Part shown: positions 27,651 to 37,038 of the stretch, one piece after another
How positions within the stretch are numbered: position 1 is the first letter of the stretch
Layout of the letters: every line of letters starts with the position of its first letter
Origin: Trichocoleus sp.
GTDB taxonomy: Bacteria > Cyanobacteriota > Cyanobacteriia > Elainellales > Elainellaceae
Assembly (NCBI GenBank): GCA_036702865.1
Contig: DATNQD010000042.1
Span: 186,001-250,000, forward strand
Direction: 5' to 3'
DNA: 64,000 nt
Notes under the pieces: generated by a model
The model's input: only the letters and a program-made list of their open reading frames with translations
Databases searched by the model: none
What the model was told of the DNA's origin: nothing
Made by a program: the position numbers and the translations under genes

Positions 27651-28190
27651 CTACGAGGAAGGCACAAATCGCTTCCGTAACGAATCAGCCCGTCGCTTTG
27701 CTGTTGAATTCTTCGGATCAATCTTTAGAGCTTGCTCATAAGTCTCCAAGGCTTGACTGATTAACTGTTTTTTCTCATAGGAGAAAGCCAGGTTATTCAG
27801 AGCAGTCGGATAGTCGGGCAGAAGTTCTAATGCTTCTTTGTAGTTCCGAATTGCCAAGTCAAACTGCTCTTGGGCTGCGTAGGAAAATCCTAATGCATTA
27901 TAGAGCAGAGCTTTGTTTTCTATGCCTTCCAAATCTTTTGCTTTGAGCGCCTTCTGAAACTGAACGATCGCCTGACTATACAGCCGCTTATCCAACAAAA
28001 TGCCGCCCAGTTCATAATATTCCTGAGCTGTTCCTTTGCTAGTGCTTAATTTGCGCTGCAAACGGGCAAGTGTTCCTTCGGTGCGACGGGTTCTCCAGAC
28101 TTGGCGGAACAAGAACCAGCCTGCTGCACCCAGCAGCACGACCAAAATACCCAAATAAATGACGGGAAGTAGACTATCGTCGATAACCAT
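27651..28190 (-). CDS. ycf37: Membrane-anchored TPR protein, Ycf37-like
   Basis: 179 residues. A single TM helix at about 8-28 (LPVIYLGILVVLLGAAGWFL) is followed by a basic linker and three TPR units (YYELGGILLDKRLYSQAIVQ; YNALGFSYAAQEQFDLAIRN; LNNLAFSYEKKQLISQALET). Length, topology and the RR.EG.L..LQ.KL linker match Ycf37, a thylakoid protein that assists photosystem I assembly or stability. The Ycf37 name is from memory of the family and is moderately sure. Confidence 0.75.
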   Translation of the reverse strand: MVIDDSLLPVIYLGILVVLLGAAGWFLFRQVWRTRRTEGTLARLQRKLSTSKGTAQEYYELGGILLDKRLYSQAIVQFQKALKAKDLEGIENKALLYNALGFSYAAQEQFDLAIRNYKEALELLPDYPTALNNLAFSYEKKQLISQALETYEQALKIDPKNSTAKRRADSLRKRFVPSS

Positions 28191-28482
28191 TGTGCAGAAT
28201 GCGGAATAAGACTCTAACTCCTCCCTTCAGCCTACAACATTGAGACAACAGAACTGATGGCGATCGGCTTGATTGATCAGGGATAACTCACCCTATCTTC
28301 ACCAAACACTCCCCTCAAAGCTGCTCTATATGGGCATCCTACTGTTGTGTCTCACCTTGAATTCCACTTGCCCTACAATCCTCAATTCCAGCAATCTTAC
28401 TTAACAAAAAAGGACTGAGCCACGATCGCCCAATCCCCTGATATCTATTTCATTTCACGTTTATTTCATGAAAAAAGGCAGT

Positions 28483-29211
28483 CTAGTCGCGGCTATTAAT
28501 CGCAATCAGCAGGCGTAGAATAAACACAAACAAATTGATGTAAGTGAGATACATCGATAGTGCTGCTGAGAGATATTGATCATCTTGGTAGCTGCGCGGC
28601 AGTATGTAGAAGTCAACCACCGCAGCCCCAGCAAACAGAAGAACACCCAGCGCTGAAATCGCAATTTCCAGGAAAGATGGGGTATAAATGCCAAACAGCG
28701 CAAAACCCAGTTGAGCTAGAAGAACGACGAAGAGGGCAATGATGCCAATCCGAATCGTTTTTGCCAGGGCTAGCCCATCTTGGTCAGAGAGATTTGAGCC
28801 GATCGATCGACCCACCACAAAGGTCACGCCACATCCCAGAGCCGCAAACCCAACCCCGGCAATTCCAACTCCTTGAGTTCCCAGGGCAACATAGACTAAA
28901 CCGCTCAAAGTAAAGCCAGACAGGAGGCTGTAGGCAGCAAGCACAGGCAGCGCAATGCTATTTTTGCCCTGTCGAGCCACGCTAGAAGCAACAAAAAATA
29001 AAATCAGCTCCAGGATCAGCGCCCCGATGAAGGTGGGCATAAACAGCTCTGGATTTGAGTTAAGTAAGCCGATACCGCCGTAGGTTCCTACCGCAGTCAA
29101 AATCAGCCCAATTCCTAAATAGGGAAGCGCATTTGCAATGACATTTGGGCCAACGATCGGTAGTCCTTTCGCTTCGCGCATTGCCCCACGAAAATTACTG
29201 GTGTTACTCAT
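28483..29211 (-). CDS. Bax inhibitor-1/YccA family membrane protein
   Basis: 242 residues with six to seven TM helices: IANALPYLGIGLILTAVGTY, FMPTFIGALILELILFFVAS, ALPVLAAYSLLSGFTLSGLV, VGIAGVGFAALGCGVTFVVG, IRIGIIALFVVLLAQLGFAL, FLEIAISALGVLLFAGAAVV and the C-terminal ALSMYLTYINLFVFILRLLI. The YSLLSGFTLSGLVY and DFYILPRSYQDD..SAALSMYLTYINLF motifs are family hallmarks, with the paired aspartates of the calcium-leak site near the end. Its cyanobacterial role is not established; a proton- or calcium-leak channel is the family idea. Confidence 0.9.
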   Translation of the reverse strand: MSNTSNFRGAMREAKGLPIVGPNVIANALPYLGIGLILTAVGTYGGIGLLNSNPELFMPTFIGALILELILFFVASSVARQGKNSIALPVLAAYSLLSGFTLSGLVYVALGTQGVGIAGVGFAALGCGVTFVVGRSIGSNLSDQDGLALAKTIRIGIIALFVVLLAQLGFALFGIYTPSFLEIAISALGVLLFAGAAVVDFYILPRSYQDDQYLSAALSMYLTYINLFVFILRLLIAINSRD

Positions 29212-29607
29212 AAGCGTTTAAATTTCCTCAATTTCAACTTTTTGAATGTCAATTTGAATGATTCAACTTGAATTGATTCAACAGTAGGCAGTGAACTTGT
29301 AACAACTTCGCTACATTCTTCTACGCTAAACCATTCAACGCTAAACGTTTCAAACATTCTCACTCAACGTTACAACTAGGCTGTCTTGTCTTGATTCTAG
29401 AAGTTTTTTCAGGCGGCGCTCCTCGTTCAGCCATTCCGTCACCTTGCCTCTGTCTAATTTCAGCAGGGCACTGATGCTAGGCGAATGCGTGTTTTCCCTG
29501 ACACTTTCCAGAGCCATCCGTTTCATTCCCGTAGAATAACGATGGTTTGATCCGGTGTTCTTTTCGAGAATAAGCCTAACTCTGAAAGCAAGGTGGTTCT
29601 TCAGACA
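29212..29607. other. Upstream region of sigF and the Bax inhibitor gene
   Basis: Divergent 396-nt region. It must hold both promoters. A minus-strand open frame of 58 codons (29350-29526) lies inside it and is given as a low-confidence gene. ATTCAACTTGAATTGATTCAA-like short repeats lie at about 29240-29282. Confidence 0.4.
29350..29526 (-). CDS. Possible small protein upstream of sigF (doubtful)
   Basis: 58 codons from the ATG at 29526 to a stop at 29350. The second half reads as a charged amphipathic helix (LDRGKVTEWLNEERRLKKLL), which looks more protein-like than most shadows, but there is no good ribosome site (GGGA is too close to the ATG) and I know no relative. It would be transcribed away from sigF. 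Confidence 0.25.
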   Translation of the reverse strand: MKRMALESVRENTHSPSISALLKLDRGKVTEWLNEERRLKKLLESRQDSLVVTLSENV

Positions 29608-30390
29608 ATGGCTACTCAATCTTCCCTCCGCGCAAATAGTCTTGAATTGTTGATGGCTTACAAACAAAATCCATCAGTTGCCCTTCGTAATAAGCTAGTC
29701 AGGTTAAATGCAGGGCTAGTCCGTAAAATTGCACACCGTACGAGCCATCAATGCTCTGAACCCTACGAAGATTTGGAACAGATTGGATACCTAGGTTTGA
29801 TTCGAGCGATCGAACGCTTTGACCTGACTCACGGACATGCCTTTAGCTCCTTCGCCGTTCCCTACATTCGCGGTGAAATGCTGCACTTCCTGCGCGATCG
29901 GGGCAACTCCATCAAAATCCCGCGTCGCTGGCAAGACCTCCAGAAAGAAGGAATGCGGATTCGGGCAGATCTAACAGCACAACTCGGTCACGCACCCTCA
30001 GATGCAGAAGTGGCGAATAAGCTGGGTGTTAGTACATATGAGTGGGGTGAAATTAAGTCTTGCGCTCGGAACCGTATGCCCCTTAGCCTCGATGCAACCG
30101 TTTCCCAGCAGATAGACTCACCCATGACGCTAGGTGAAACCTTACCTGATCTGCATTACCAAGTGCTGCAAAAGCTGGAAGAAGACCGCCAACAGCTACA
30201 ACGTGCCCTAAACCAGCTTGAAGATAAGACCAGAGCTGCCATTGAGTTTGTTTTTTTTAGTGACCTGTCGCGCAAAGAAGTTGCAGAAAAAATTGGTGTT
30301 AGTCCGATGACCGTGACTCGTCGGATTCAGCGTGGCTTAGAGCAAATGCTGTCCTTCCTGCAACCCCAAGCGCTTCAAACGGATCCATAG
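29608..30390 (+). CDS. sigF: RNA polymerase sigma factor, group 3, SigF-like
   Basis: 260 residues from the ATG at 29608 (MATQSSLRANSLELLMAY). Region 2 has EPYEDLEQIGYLGLIRAIER and FSSFAVPYIRGEMLHFLRDR, region 3 HAPSDAEVANKLGVSTYEW, region 4 ALNQLEDKTRAAIEFVFFSD and RKEVAEKIGVSPMTVTRRI as the -35-binding helix-turn-helix. The alignable pattern, including IKIPRRWQDL and SLDA, matches cyanobacterial SigF, which controls type IV pili, motility and other surface functions. A strong terminator follows the gene. Confidence 0.9.
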   Translation: MATQSSLRANSLELLMAYKQNPSVALRNKLVRLNAGLVRKIAHRTSHQCSEPYEDLEQIGYLGLIRAIERFDLTHGHAFSSFAVPYIRGEMLHFLRDRGNSIKIPRRWQDLQKEGMRIRADLTAQLGHAPSDAEVANKLGVSTYEWGEIKSCARNRMPLSLDATVSQQIDSPMTLGETLPDLHYQVLQKLEEDRQQLQRALNQLEDKTRAAIEFVFFSDLSRKEVAEKIGVSPMTVTRRIQRGLEQMLSFLQPQALQTDP

Positions 30391-30434
30391 ATTTCTCACC
30401 TTGAAGATGAGTGCCAATCTCCTTATTCTCTAGG

Positions 30435-30456
30435 GCGATCGAAAGGTCGCTTTTTT
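30435..30456 (+). terminator. Rho-independent terminator of sigF
   Basis: Stem GCGATC/GGTCGC with a GAAA tetraloop (30435-30440, 30441-30444, 30445-30450; one G-U pair) is followed directly by six T residues. It lies 45 nt after the sigF stop. Confidence 0.85.
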
Positions 30457-30636
30457 CATGAGTGGTGATGGAGAATGAGCGACCAGCTTGCACTGTAATC
30501 AAGGAGATCCCTTGCTGGTCCTGAGATATAGAGATGAACAGCAGACCGATTCTAAAGCGAATTTCTGAGCGCAACACATCTAGGTGCAATACAGTTGCTG
30601 CTGCCTCAAGCCTCATTCCCTATTCTTTGTTCGCTG

Positions 30637-32733
30637 CTATCGCTTCAAATCCTGCAAAGCCCCTCTCGTCATGGCGGCAATTGCCTGGTCAGTTGCTTTG
30701 GGCAGGTGGTAATATTTGCCTCCAGCTTGCTTCGAGAGTTCTTTAGCAAAGCCCGTTGAGACAAACTTGTTTTCGGTATCAATGACCAACAGTTGAATTC
30801 CCAACATGCGGATTTTTCCAGCAATGTCAAGCAGTTCTGCTTTGATGTCTGGCTTTTCACCCTCCATCAGGGTTTCACCTAGCGATCGAGCGAGCGGAAT
30901 ATTGCCCCGTCCGTCCGTAATTGCCACAATCACCACCTGACCAATATCCCCTGATTGCCGAGCATTGACTCCAACTCGGACTGCCTGAGTCAGACCATGC
31001 GCAAGCGGAGAACCACCGCCACAGGGCATTCTTTCGAGCCGTCGCTTTGCGGCTGTGATCGATCGGGTGGGGGGGAGCAAAACTTCTGCCTGTTCGCCTC
31101 GGAAGGGGATCAAAGACACCTGATCGCGGTTCTGGTATGCCTCAGTCAAGAGGCGCATCACTGCACCTTTAGCAGAATTCATGCGGTTGAGTGCCATTGA
31201 ACCCGATGCATCAACCACGAAGATAATTAAGGCTCCGGCTTTACGAGCTAACCGCTTGGCACGAATATCTGCCTGCTCCACAAAAACGCGCTTACGCGGG
31301 TTTAAGTCTGCTGCCGACTGAGTGCGGCTGTCAAATCGCTGTCGTCTTGCTTTTTGGTAAGGGGCAGCCGATCGCAACGTGGCATCGACGGCAATGCGGC
31401 GTACCTGTCCTCTAGGGAGCACTGGCTTAATGTAGCGTCCTCGATCGTCCGAGAAAATAATACTCCTAGCTCCAGACTTGCCGCGTCGCTGCGCCATTTG
31501 CGCGAAATATAGCACGGATGGATCAAGAACTACCCCTTCCGGATCAAAAACAAACTCTTCCGGAACACTGGGCGGCGTTTGGTCGGGTTCGTCGTCCTCT
31601 TCTTCGTCGTCCTCTTCCTCCTCCTCTTCGTCCTGGTCTTGTTGAGAGTCGTCTTGAGGTTGAGGGGGTGGCGGTGGCGGTTGTTCCTGTTGGTCGGGAG
31701 GTGTTTGGACAATCGTCGATCGGGGGACGATTACCAGTTCCACGGCTTTGCGGAGGTCTTCCGCGTTGACATCCGTTCGTCCATCAAGGGCAGCATGAGC
31801 TTTGGCAACTCGGAGAGCAAACAACTCAGCGCGATGCCCCTGTACCCCCCCACGGATTGCCTCATTCACTAGATAGGCAATCTGTTCCGTCGTCACACGG
31901 ACGTCTTTGAGCCATTCTCGCGCCAGAATAATCTGAGTTTTCAGGTTGTCTGTATCTTCGGCATACTGTTCTAGAAAAGCCTGGGGCGAATCAGCATAAT
32001 CGGTTGCCTGATCCACTGCTTGAACTCGCTGATCAAGACCCAATACCGCATCCGCAGAAAGCACAACGGCAATGCGATCGAGTAGATGTTCTCGAAGTTC
32101 GCCTTCTTCAGGGTTATAGGTAGCAATTAGCAGAGGCTTGCAGGGGTGCTGAAAGCTAATTCCCTCTCGTTCAATCTGGTTTCGACCTTCTGTCAGCGTG
32201 GTCAGAAGCAGATTGGCATTCTGGTCATCTAGCAGATTGATTTCATCGACGTACAGCACGCCTCGATGCGCTTCCGCTAGTAGCCCCGGCTGAAAAACGG
32301 TTTCGCCGCGCTTGATCGATTGTGCAACATCAACCGATCCCAAGAGCCGATCTTCGGTTGTGCCGAGCGGAATTTGAACAAAAGGAGCCGGAATAATTTT
32401 TGTGGGAATCGATGCCGCTTCCGGATGAGGGGCGGAATGACCGTTTGTCTGGTTCGTCGCTTGGAACCGTTCGATCGTCTCGTCGTCCCACTCGCCAGGA
32501 CGTTCTGGATCGCAGTTACAGCAAGAGCCTTCAATAACCTCGATTGGAGGCAGCAGGGCATGAAGGGCACGCGCCATGACTGATTTTGCGGTTCCGCGCC
32601 GTCCGGCAATGACAACACCCCCTAAACCTGGATCGACTGCCGCCAGAAGGAGCGCAAGTTTAATCGCTTCCTGACCAACAACGGCAGTGAGCGGAAAAGC
32701 GTTTGGGGTTGGCTGGTTTGCAACTGCGGGCAT
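30637..32733 (-). CDS. chlD: Magnesium chelatase subunit D
   Basis: Inserts Mg2+ into protoporphyrin IX together with ChlI and ChlH, the first committed step of chlorophyll synthesis. 698 residues from the ATG at 32733, which has AAGGAA upstream; a GTG five codons earlier is an alternative. N-terminal AAA+ domain with a modified P-loop [10 protein letters not shown] and Walker [11 protein letters not shown], a central Pro-rich stretch followed by an acidic run (residues about 355-395), and a C-terminal integrin-type I domain with the MIDAS motif DASGSMAL and [10 protein letters not shown]. It is the last gene of the run that starts at yqeK. Confidence 0.96.
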   Translation of the reverse strand: MPAVANQPTPNAFPLTAVVGQEAIKLALLLAAVDPGLGGVVIAGRRGTAKSVMARALHALLPPIEVIEGSCCNCDPERPGEWDDETIERFQATNQTNGHSAPHPEAASIPTKIIPAPFVQIPLGTTEDRLLGSVDVAQSIKRGETVFQPGLLAEAHRGVLYVDEINLLDDQNANLLLTTLTEGRNQIEREGISFQHPCKPLLIATYNPEEGELREHLLDRIAVVLSADAVLGLDQRVQAVDQATDYADSPQAFLEQYAEDTDNLKTQIILAREWLKDVRVTTEQIAYLVNEAIRGGVQGHRAELFALRVAKAHAALDGRTDVNAEDLRKAVELVIVPRSTIVQTPPDQQEQPPPPPPQPQDDSQQDQDEEEEEEDDEEEDDEPDQTPPSVPEEFVFDPEGVVLDPSVLYFAQMAQRRGKSGARSIIFSDDRGRYIKPVLPRGQVRRIAVDATLRSAAPYQKARRQRFDSRTQSAADLNPRKRVFVEQADIRAKRLARKAGALIIFVVDASGSMALNRMNSAKGAVMRLLTEAYQNRDQVSLIPFRGEQAEVLLPPTRSITAAKRRLERMPCGGGSPLAHGLTQAVRVGVNARQSGDIGQVVIVAITDGRGNIPLARSLGETLMEGEKPDIKAELLDIAGKIRMLGIQLLVIDTENKFVSTGFAKELSKQAGGKYYHLPKATDQAIAAMTRGALQDLKR

Positions 32734-32791
32734 GGTTTCCTTGATCACGAGTCCGACTTCTCAGCATAGCAAGGAACTCAGCCATTCTGAA

Positions 32792-33745
32792 TTACAACAG
32801 CGCAAGTTCGCCGATCACTTCAAGCCGCTTAAAGTTGCCCAGCGTCATAAAGGTTTCAGAGAGAACTTCGGCGATCGAGGGAGTAATCCAGCCCATTTGC
32901 TTCAGCAACTGAATTGCTACGGCATACTTCGCCCGCTTTGAACCATCTAGCACTTTAATCGCCAGCCCTAGCCCTTCGCCGACACGCCCTACACACTGAA
33001 CACCTTCTGCGCCTGCCTTGCTGACTACTTCACCTTCCGTTAACCGCATCAGTTCAGTGTCAAACTCTCCCTCTCCGGCAATCAAGACGGGATGATGAGT
33101 CATTGCCCGCACAATACGCTCTAGATCGAGGTTATTGCCTGATGCGAGTTGAGCATAAAGCGTCGCCATTTGTCCCAGTTGGAGGAAGTAGGTTGGTGCG
33201 CCACAATCGTCATGGGCTCCGATAAATTCATCGGCTGGCATTCGCAGCAGATCGGCAACTTTCCCTAAAATTAATTGCTGTACAGGATGATTGCGCTGCA
33301 AATAGCCGATCGAGGGGTAGTTGAGCTGTCGACAGACTGCCAGCATTCCAGCATGTTTGCCGGAGCAATTGTGTAGCAGGGGGCTACTCTTACCGGGGGG
33401 AGTGGGGCACTGAAGGTTAGAAGGCTCAATATCACAGCGCCAGAGAATGTTGAAGACTTGCCGCGCCTGCTCGATCGTTCCTTGATGAGAACTACACATA
33501 ATCGCTAAGTCTCGATCGCCTAGTCCATATCGCTGTAGAACGCCCGTCGTGGTTGCGGCTAACGCCTGGAAAGGTTTCAAAGACGATCGAACGAAGGATG
33601 CGGTTTCTGCATTACCTGCAACCGACAGAACCCGTCCTCGGTTGTCAGAGACAGTTGCCTGAACGCGATGGACAGACTCAACAATGCCTTCCCGCAGTAA
33701 GCGAACTTCTAGCTCTGCGGCTTGTGTACGTTTTCCCCTGGTCAT
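32792..33745 (-). CDS. L-asparaginase II family protein (thermolabile type)
   Basis: 317 residues from the ATG at 33745; the longer frame to 33808 would overlap the preceding gene. Family hallmarks are VRSSLKPFQALAA, IMCSSHQGTIEQARQVF, CPTPPGKSSPLLHNCSGKHA, GAHDDCGAPTYF and PVLIAGEGEFDT; the paired Ser-Lys and Cys-Ser-Gly-Lys motifs belong to the Rhizobium etli-type asparaginase, unrelated to E. coli AnsB. Hydrolyses asparagine to aspartate and ammonia by family knowledge. 43 nt upstream of the chlD frame, so probably co-transcribed with it. Confidence 0.88.
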   Translation of the reverse strand: MTRGKRTQAAELEVRLLREGIVESVHRVQATVSDNRGRVLSVAGNAETASFVRSSLKPFQALAATTTGVLQRYGLGDRDLAIMCSSHQGTIEQARQVFNILWRCDIEPSNLQCPTPPGKSSPLLHNCSGKHAGMLAVCRQLNYPSIGYLQRNHPVQQLILGKVADLLRMPADEFIGAHDDCGAPTYFLQLGQMATLYAQLASGNNLDLERIVRAMTHHPVLIAGEGEFDTELMRLTEGEVVSKAGAEGVQCVGRVGEGLGLAIKVLDGSKRAKYAVAIQLLKQMGWITPSIAEVLSETFMTLGNFKRLEVIGELALL

Positions 33746-33782
33746 ATTTAAAACTTTGCCCCACTCCTGCCGTTCATGCAAG

Positions 33783-34280
33783 CTAAAGAATGTTCCAGAC
33801 GATCGCACCCACGAAAAACAGAAGTGCCATCATGCCAAAGGTTAGCTTAAGCCGTTTCAGAATCGATTGGATCTGATAAGTCACAATCAGCCGATCGCGC
33901 TGTAGCACTTCTTCGGGCTTCGTCCAAACCTGTCCATCATACCAGCCTGACTCTTCGTAGAAGACGGTTTCCTGTGAGAGCCGATCAGAGACATACATCC
34001 AACCTAGATAAAGGCGCAACAAAGCCAGCAGCGGAAGAAGCATGGCTCCAACGGCAGCACTGAGGAAAAAGTGAGCGGGATCTTTGGCGATCGAAAAGCT
34101 TGCGGCAGCAACAGGAGCCGTAATCGTCCCACTCAAAAGCCACAACACGATAAAAGGTTTGAGATAGCCCCTGATGCCAAGCGTTGCCCAACGAAAGTAC
34201 CAGGATTCTTTTAAGCCCTGATATTCATTAATGGGTTGCTGTTCCGCAGGGACGGGACAAACAGGGGCAGAAGAGCGCAT
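33783..34280 (-). CDS. CGLD27 (DUF1230) family membrane protein
   Basis: 165 residues from the ATG at 34280. The N-terminus CPVPAEQQPINEYQGLKESW, the two-helix section (FIVLWLLSGTITAPVAAASF; FFLSAAVGAMLLPLLALLRL) and WYDGQVWTKPEEVLQRDRLI with the C-terminal helix LTFGMMALLFFVGAIVW are typical of the conserved cyanobacterial/plastid CGLD27 proteins. In algae the family has been tied to iron or photosynthetic acclimation; the biochemical role is unknown. It sits 39 nt after rsfS and 37 nt before the asparaginase gene. Confidence 0.88.
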   Translation of the reverse strand: MRSSAPVCPVPAEQQPINEYQGLKESWYFRWATLGIRGYLKPFIVLWLLSGTITAPVAAASFSIAKDPAHFFLSAAVGAMLLPLLALLRLYLGWMYVSDRLSQETVFYEESGWYDGQVWTKPEEVLQRDRLIVTYQIQSILKRLKLTFGMMALLFFVGAIVWNIL

Positions 34281-34319
34281 AGCCAAACCGACACTCGTAG
34301 AATAAGCGATGCTTTTACT

Positions 34320-34790
34320 TTAACGAATCCCGGTAGAACTGGAGACAAACTCAACGCGATCGGCGTGTCCCCAGAAGGCTTCGAGGCTGTAAAATTCGCG
34401 TTCTTTGGGCATAAAGATATGGGCAATGACATCACCAAAGTCAAGCAGTACCCAGGCTCCCTCAGCAAATCCTGACACCCGCAGGGGTAACTGCTGCCAT
34501 TCCAAATCTGCCTTTTCCTGAATCGATCGCGCAATGGCTCGCACCTGAACATTGGAGAAACCAGTGGCAATCACGAAATAGTCCGCCACGTAAGAAACAT
34601 CCGATACTTTCAGCACCATAATATCTGCGCCTTTGCGATCGTCTGCAGCTTGGGCGATCGTCATAGCCAGATTGTAGCTATCTTCGTCTGTGCGAGATTT
34701 GAGTTCGCCTGTTGGGAAAATTTCTTCAGCGTCAGTTGTGAATTCGGATGCCAATTCGGAATTTGTCTGAATTTGGGAAAAATTTGTCAT
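34320..34790 (-). CDS. rsfS: Ribosome silencing factor
   Basis: RsfS (YbeB, Iojap) binds L14 of the large ribosomal subunit and blocks subunit joining when nutrients are short. 156 residues: a variable, acidic N-terminal 40 and the core ADIMVLKVSDVSYVADYFVI, ATGFSNVQVRAIARSIQEKA, WVLLDFGDVIAHIFMPKERE and FYSLEAFWGHADRVEF. Length and motifs are standard. It follows yqeK by about 115 nt on the same strand, a pairing seen in many bacteria. Confidence 0.95.
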   Translation of the reverse strand: MTNFSQIQTNSELASEFTTDAEEIFPTGELKSRTDEDSYNLAMTIAQAADDRKGADIMVLKVSDVSYVADYFVIATGFSNVQVRAIARSIQEKADLEWQQLPLRVSGFAEGAWVLLDFGDVIAHIFMPKEREFYSLEAFWGHADRVEFVSSSTGIR

Positions 34791-34906
34791 TAGTACAATC
34801 AGTTCTCCTGATAGAAGTGAATCAACTGAACTTAAACAAGAGATAGATATTTCAGCAGATTAGCCAACTTTACGAAATGTGGAAATAGACTTGAGAGGGA
34901 GAAAGC

Positions 34907-35566
34907 CTAGGAGATGATAGGCTCAACTGAGGGAGTGTTTGCTGCCAGCGAGGTTGACGGTTCCGTGAACTTTTGCTTCATTCTGGTTTGTTGAAGAAAC
35001 CAGTTGCGCGTTAGAACGGTACGCGGATGAATCAAACGATGAGTGGTAATCAAGTAACGGATGGCATCATCACAGGTTAGCCACATCGCTTCTGTAAGAT
35101 CTTCACGGCTGACTTGGCGCAAATGATTAAGCTCTGGTGTATCCCCACGTTCTGGCTCCAGGCTATCTGCCAGAAACACAACGCAACTCAATCGAGCCAT
35201 CCCTGGTCTACCAAGAGTGTGATTCGCAATTGCAGCGAGAATTTCTGGATCTTGAACACCAAACTCTGCTTGAGCAACGAGCGCACTGATATCAGCATGG
35301 AGCAAGTGAGGATGCGCTTCATCGACTGGATCAAGCGGTAACCCAGCCCGACGTGCCATTTCTAGCAACCGAGATGGTTTAAAGTATTTTGCCAGATCAT
35401 GCATTAAACTGGCCTGTGCCGCCTGACCCAAATCAAGACCGTGAATTTGAGCTAGATCGATCGCCATCTGCTCAACCCGCAGAATGTGCTCAATCCGAGA
35501 CTCAGGGACGTGATGACGCAACCAATCCAAGACCTGCTGGCGTAACTTTTCAGAAACTTCTCCCAT
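34907..35566 (-). CDS. yqeK: HD-domain hydrolase YqeK (diadenosine tetraphosphatase)
   Basis: 219 residues. HD-domain residues are visible in SRIEHILRVEQMAIDLAQIH, LMHDLAKYF (the HD pair), AHPHLLHADISALVAQ and AIANHTLGRPGMARLSCVVF, FLADSLEPERG. YqeK proteins hydrolyse Ap4A symmetrically to ADP in Firmicutes. The C-terminal 30 residues are a Ser/Thr/Pro-rich tail. First gene of the yqeK-rsfS-CGLD27-asparaginase-chlD run. The ATG at 35566 lacks a clear ribosome site. Confidence 0.9.
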   Translation of the reverse strand: MGEVSEKLRQQVLDWLRHHVPESRIEHILRVEQMAIDLAQIHGLDLGQAAQASLMHDLAKYFKPSRLLEMARRAGLPLDPVDEAHPHLLHADISALVAQAEFGVQDPEILAAIANHTLGRPGMARLSCVVFLADSLEPERGDTPELNHLRQVSREDLTEAMWLTCDDAIRYLITTHRLIHPRTVLTRNWFLQQTRMKQKFTEPSTSLAANTPSVEPIIS

Positions 35567-35718
35567 GCAAAAGCGGTTGCTTGCTGTGCTGATTTGCTAA
35601 ACATTATTGACTCAAACTGGCTTAACCTTCGCGCAATGGTCAAGTCAGAGTTGCGCCACATTAGTTTTATTCTAGCGCAGCGAGCTGATTTGATTCAGCC
35701 AGCCTTACTTCAGCTCTC

Positions 35719-37038
35719 TTATTTCAACTCTACAGACATTGCATCTACAACGATCGTCGGTGTTTCGGGTTGGAGTCGGGGGGTAGTATGAGCTTTCCTG
35801 CCCTTGGAAGAGGAAGAGGTGACATCATAAAACAGCTTTTCGTAACGGTTGAGGGCTGTTTCAAAGGAGTAGTGCTGCATCGCGTAGCGTCTACCCTGCT
35901 GTCCGAGTTCTGCGGCTTGGTCAGGGTCAGAATAGAGGTTGAAGATGGCATCTGCTAGTAATTCTGGTTGTTCTGGTTCAACGACAATCCCACCACCGCT
36001 CTGTTGGATGGCTCGGGCTGCGGTTCCAGAAAGAGGGACAGAAGCAACGGTCGGGCGACCACTTGCCAGGAGTACCTGAATCTTTGAGGGCATGTTAAAC
36101 GCCACAACATTGCTTTTTTGAATCACCAGTCCAGCATCTGCTGCTGCTAACATTTCGGGTAGCTGCTCTCTAGGTTGGAACGGCAACAGCAAAACATTTT
36201 CGACGCCATACTCAGCACAAACTTTTCGCAGACCGTCCAGAGCTTTTTGCTCGCCAACGATGACAAAAACGACATCTGGAAGATAGCGCAGCCGGGCAGC
36301 GGCATGAATCACCGTCTCTAAACCCTGGGTCAGAGCAATATTGCCAGAGTACATCACAACAAATTTGTCTTCCAACCCATAGGCACGTCTGAAGCTATTG
36401 CCTGCTGACGGTGTAGGGCGGATGAAATTAACATCGACCCAGTTTGGAATGCAGCGAATTTTGCTGGCAGAGATCCCCTTACTCACCAGATTTTCTGTGA
36501 AGCCATCGGTAATGACGCTGATGGTATGAGCAGTGGAATAGGCAAATCTTTCGAGTGCCTCAAAGACACGAATCGCAGTTTTATTTTTAATTAAGCCGAC
36601 ATGAACTGCTGCTTCAGGCAGAATGTCTTGCAGGTTGAGAACAACTGGGCAGGAATAAAAGTAGCCTAATAACGCAGCCGGAACCGAAACAGGCAGAGGC
36701 GGTACAGTTAGCAGAATCACGTCTGGTCGCCAGCCTCGAAATGCCTGAACTAGGCTGGTTACGACAAAGCTTGCGTCTAGCAGCATTCGAGTTAACAAAC
36801 CAGGTTTGGGGCGAATCCAAACGAAACTACGCTGAATCTGAACGCCGTGCCGCTCCTCAGTGCAGAAAAACTTGCCTCGATATCCTTCATAAACCTGTCG
36901 CTGTGGATAGTTGGGCATGCCTGTAATGACGCGAACTTCATGTCCACGCTGCACGAGTCCTTCTGCCAACTCCGTCATCAGGGGAGCAATACCGATCGGC
37001 TCTGGGTAATAGTTGTAGGAATAAATCAGGATACGCAT
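35719..37038 (-). CDS. Family 4 glycosyltransferase, WcaI/WbuB-like
   Basis: 439 residues from the ATG at 37038 (MRILIYSYNYYPEPIGIAPL), preferred to the TTG at 37050. GT-B fold: N-terminal domain with GHEVRVITGMPNYPQRQVYE, middle LNLQDILPEAAVHVGLI, C-terminal domain with KFVVMYSGNIALTQGLETVI and the sugar-nucleotide EX7E-like region SKIQVLLASGRPTVASVPLS and GGGIVVEPEQPELLADAI. Such enzymes add sugars for exopolysaccharide or O-antigen-like polymers; donor unknown. No polysaccharide cluster adjoins; the ArnT-like gene lies 3 kb further on. Confidence 0.88.
   Translation of the reverse strand: MRILIYSYNYYPEPIGIAPLMTELAEGLVQRGHEVRVITGMPNYPQRQVYEGYRGKFFCTEERHGVQIQRSFVWIRPKPGLLTRMLLDASFVVTSLVQAFRGWRPDVILLTVPPLPVSVPAALLGYFYSCPVVLNLQDILPEAAVHVGLIKNKTAIRVFEALERFAYSTAHTISVITDGFTENLVSKGISASKIRCIPNWVDVNFIRPTPSAGNSFRRAYGLEDKFVVMYSGNIALTQGLETVIHAAARLRYLPDVVFVIVGEQKALDGLRKVCAEYGVENVLLLPFQPREQLPEMLAAADAGLVIQKSNVVAFNMPSKIQVLLASGRPTVASVPLSGTAARAIQQSGGGIVVEPEQPELLADAIFNLYSDPDQAAELGQQGRRYAMQHYSFETALNRYEKLFYDVTSSSSKGRKAHTTPRLQPETPTIVVDAMSVELK

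Noticed and set aside
31560-31690. Low-complexity run in chlD that could look like a repeat element
   Set aside because: It encodes the Pro-rich and acidic linker that all ChlD proteins have.
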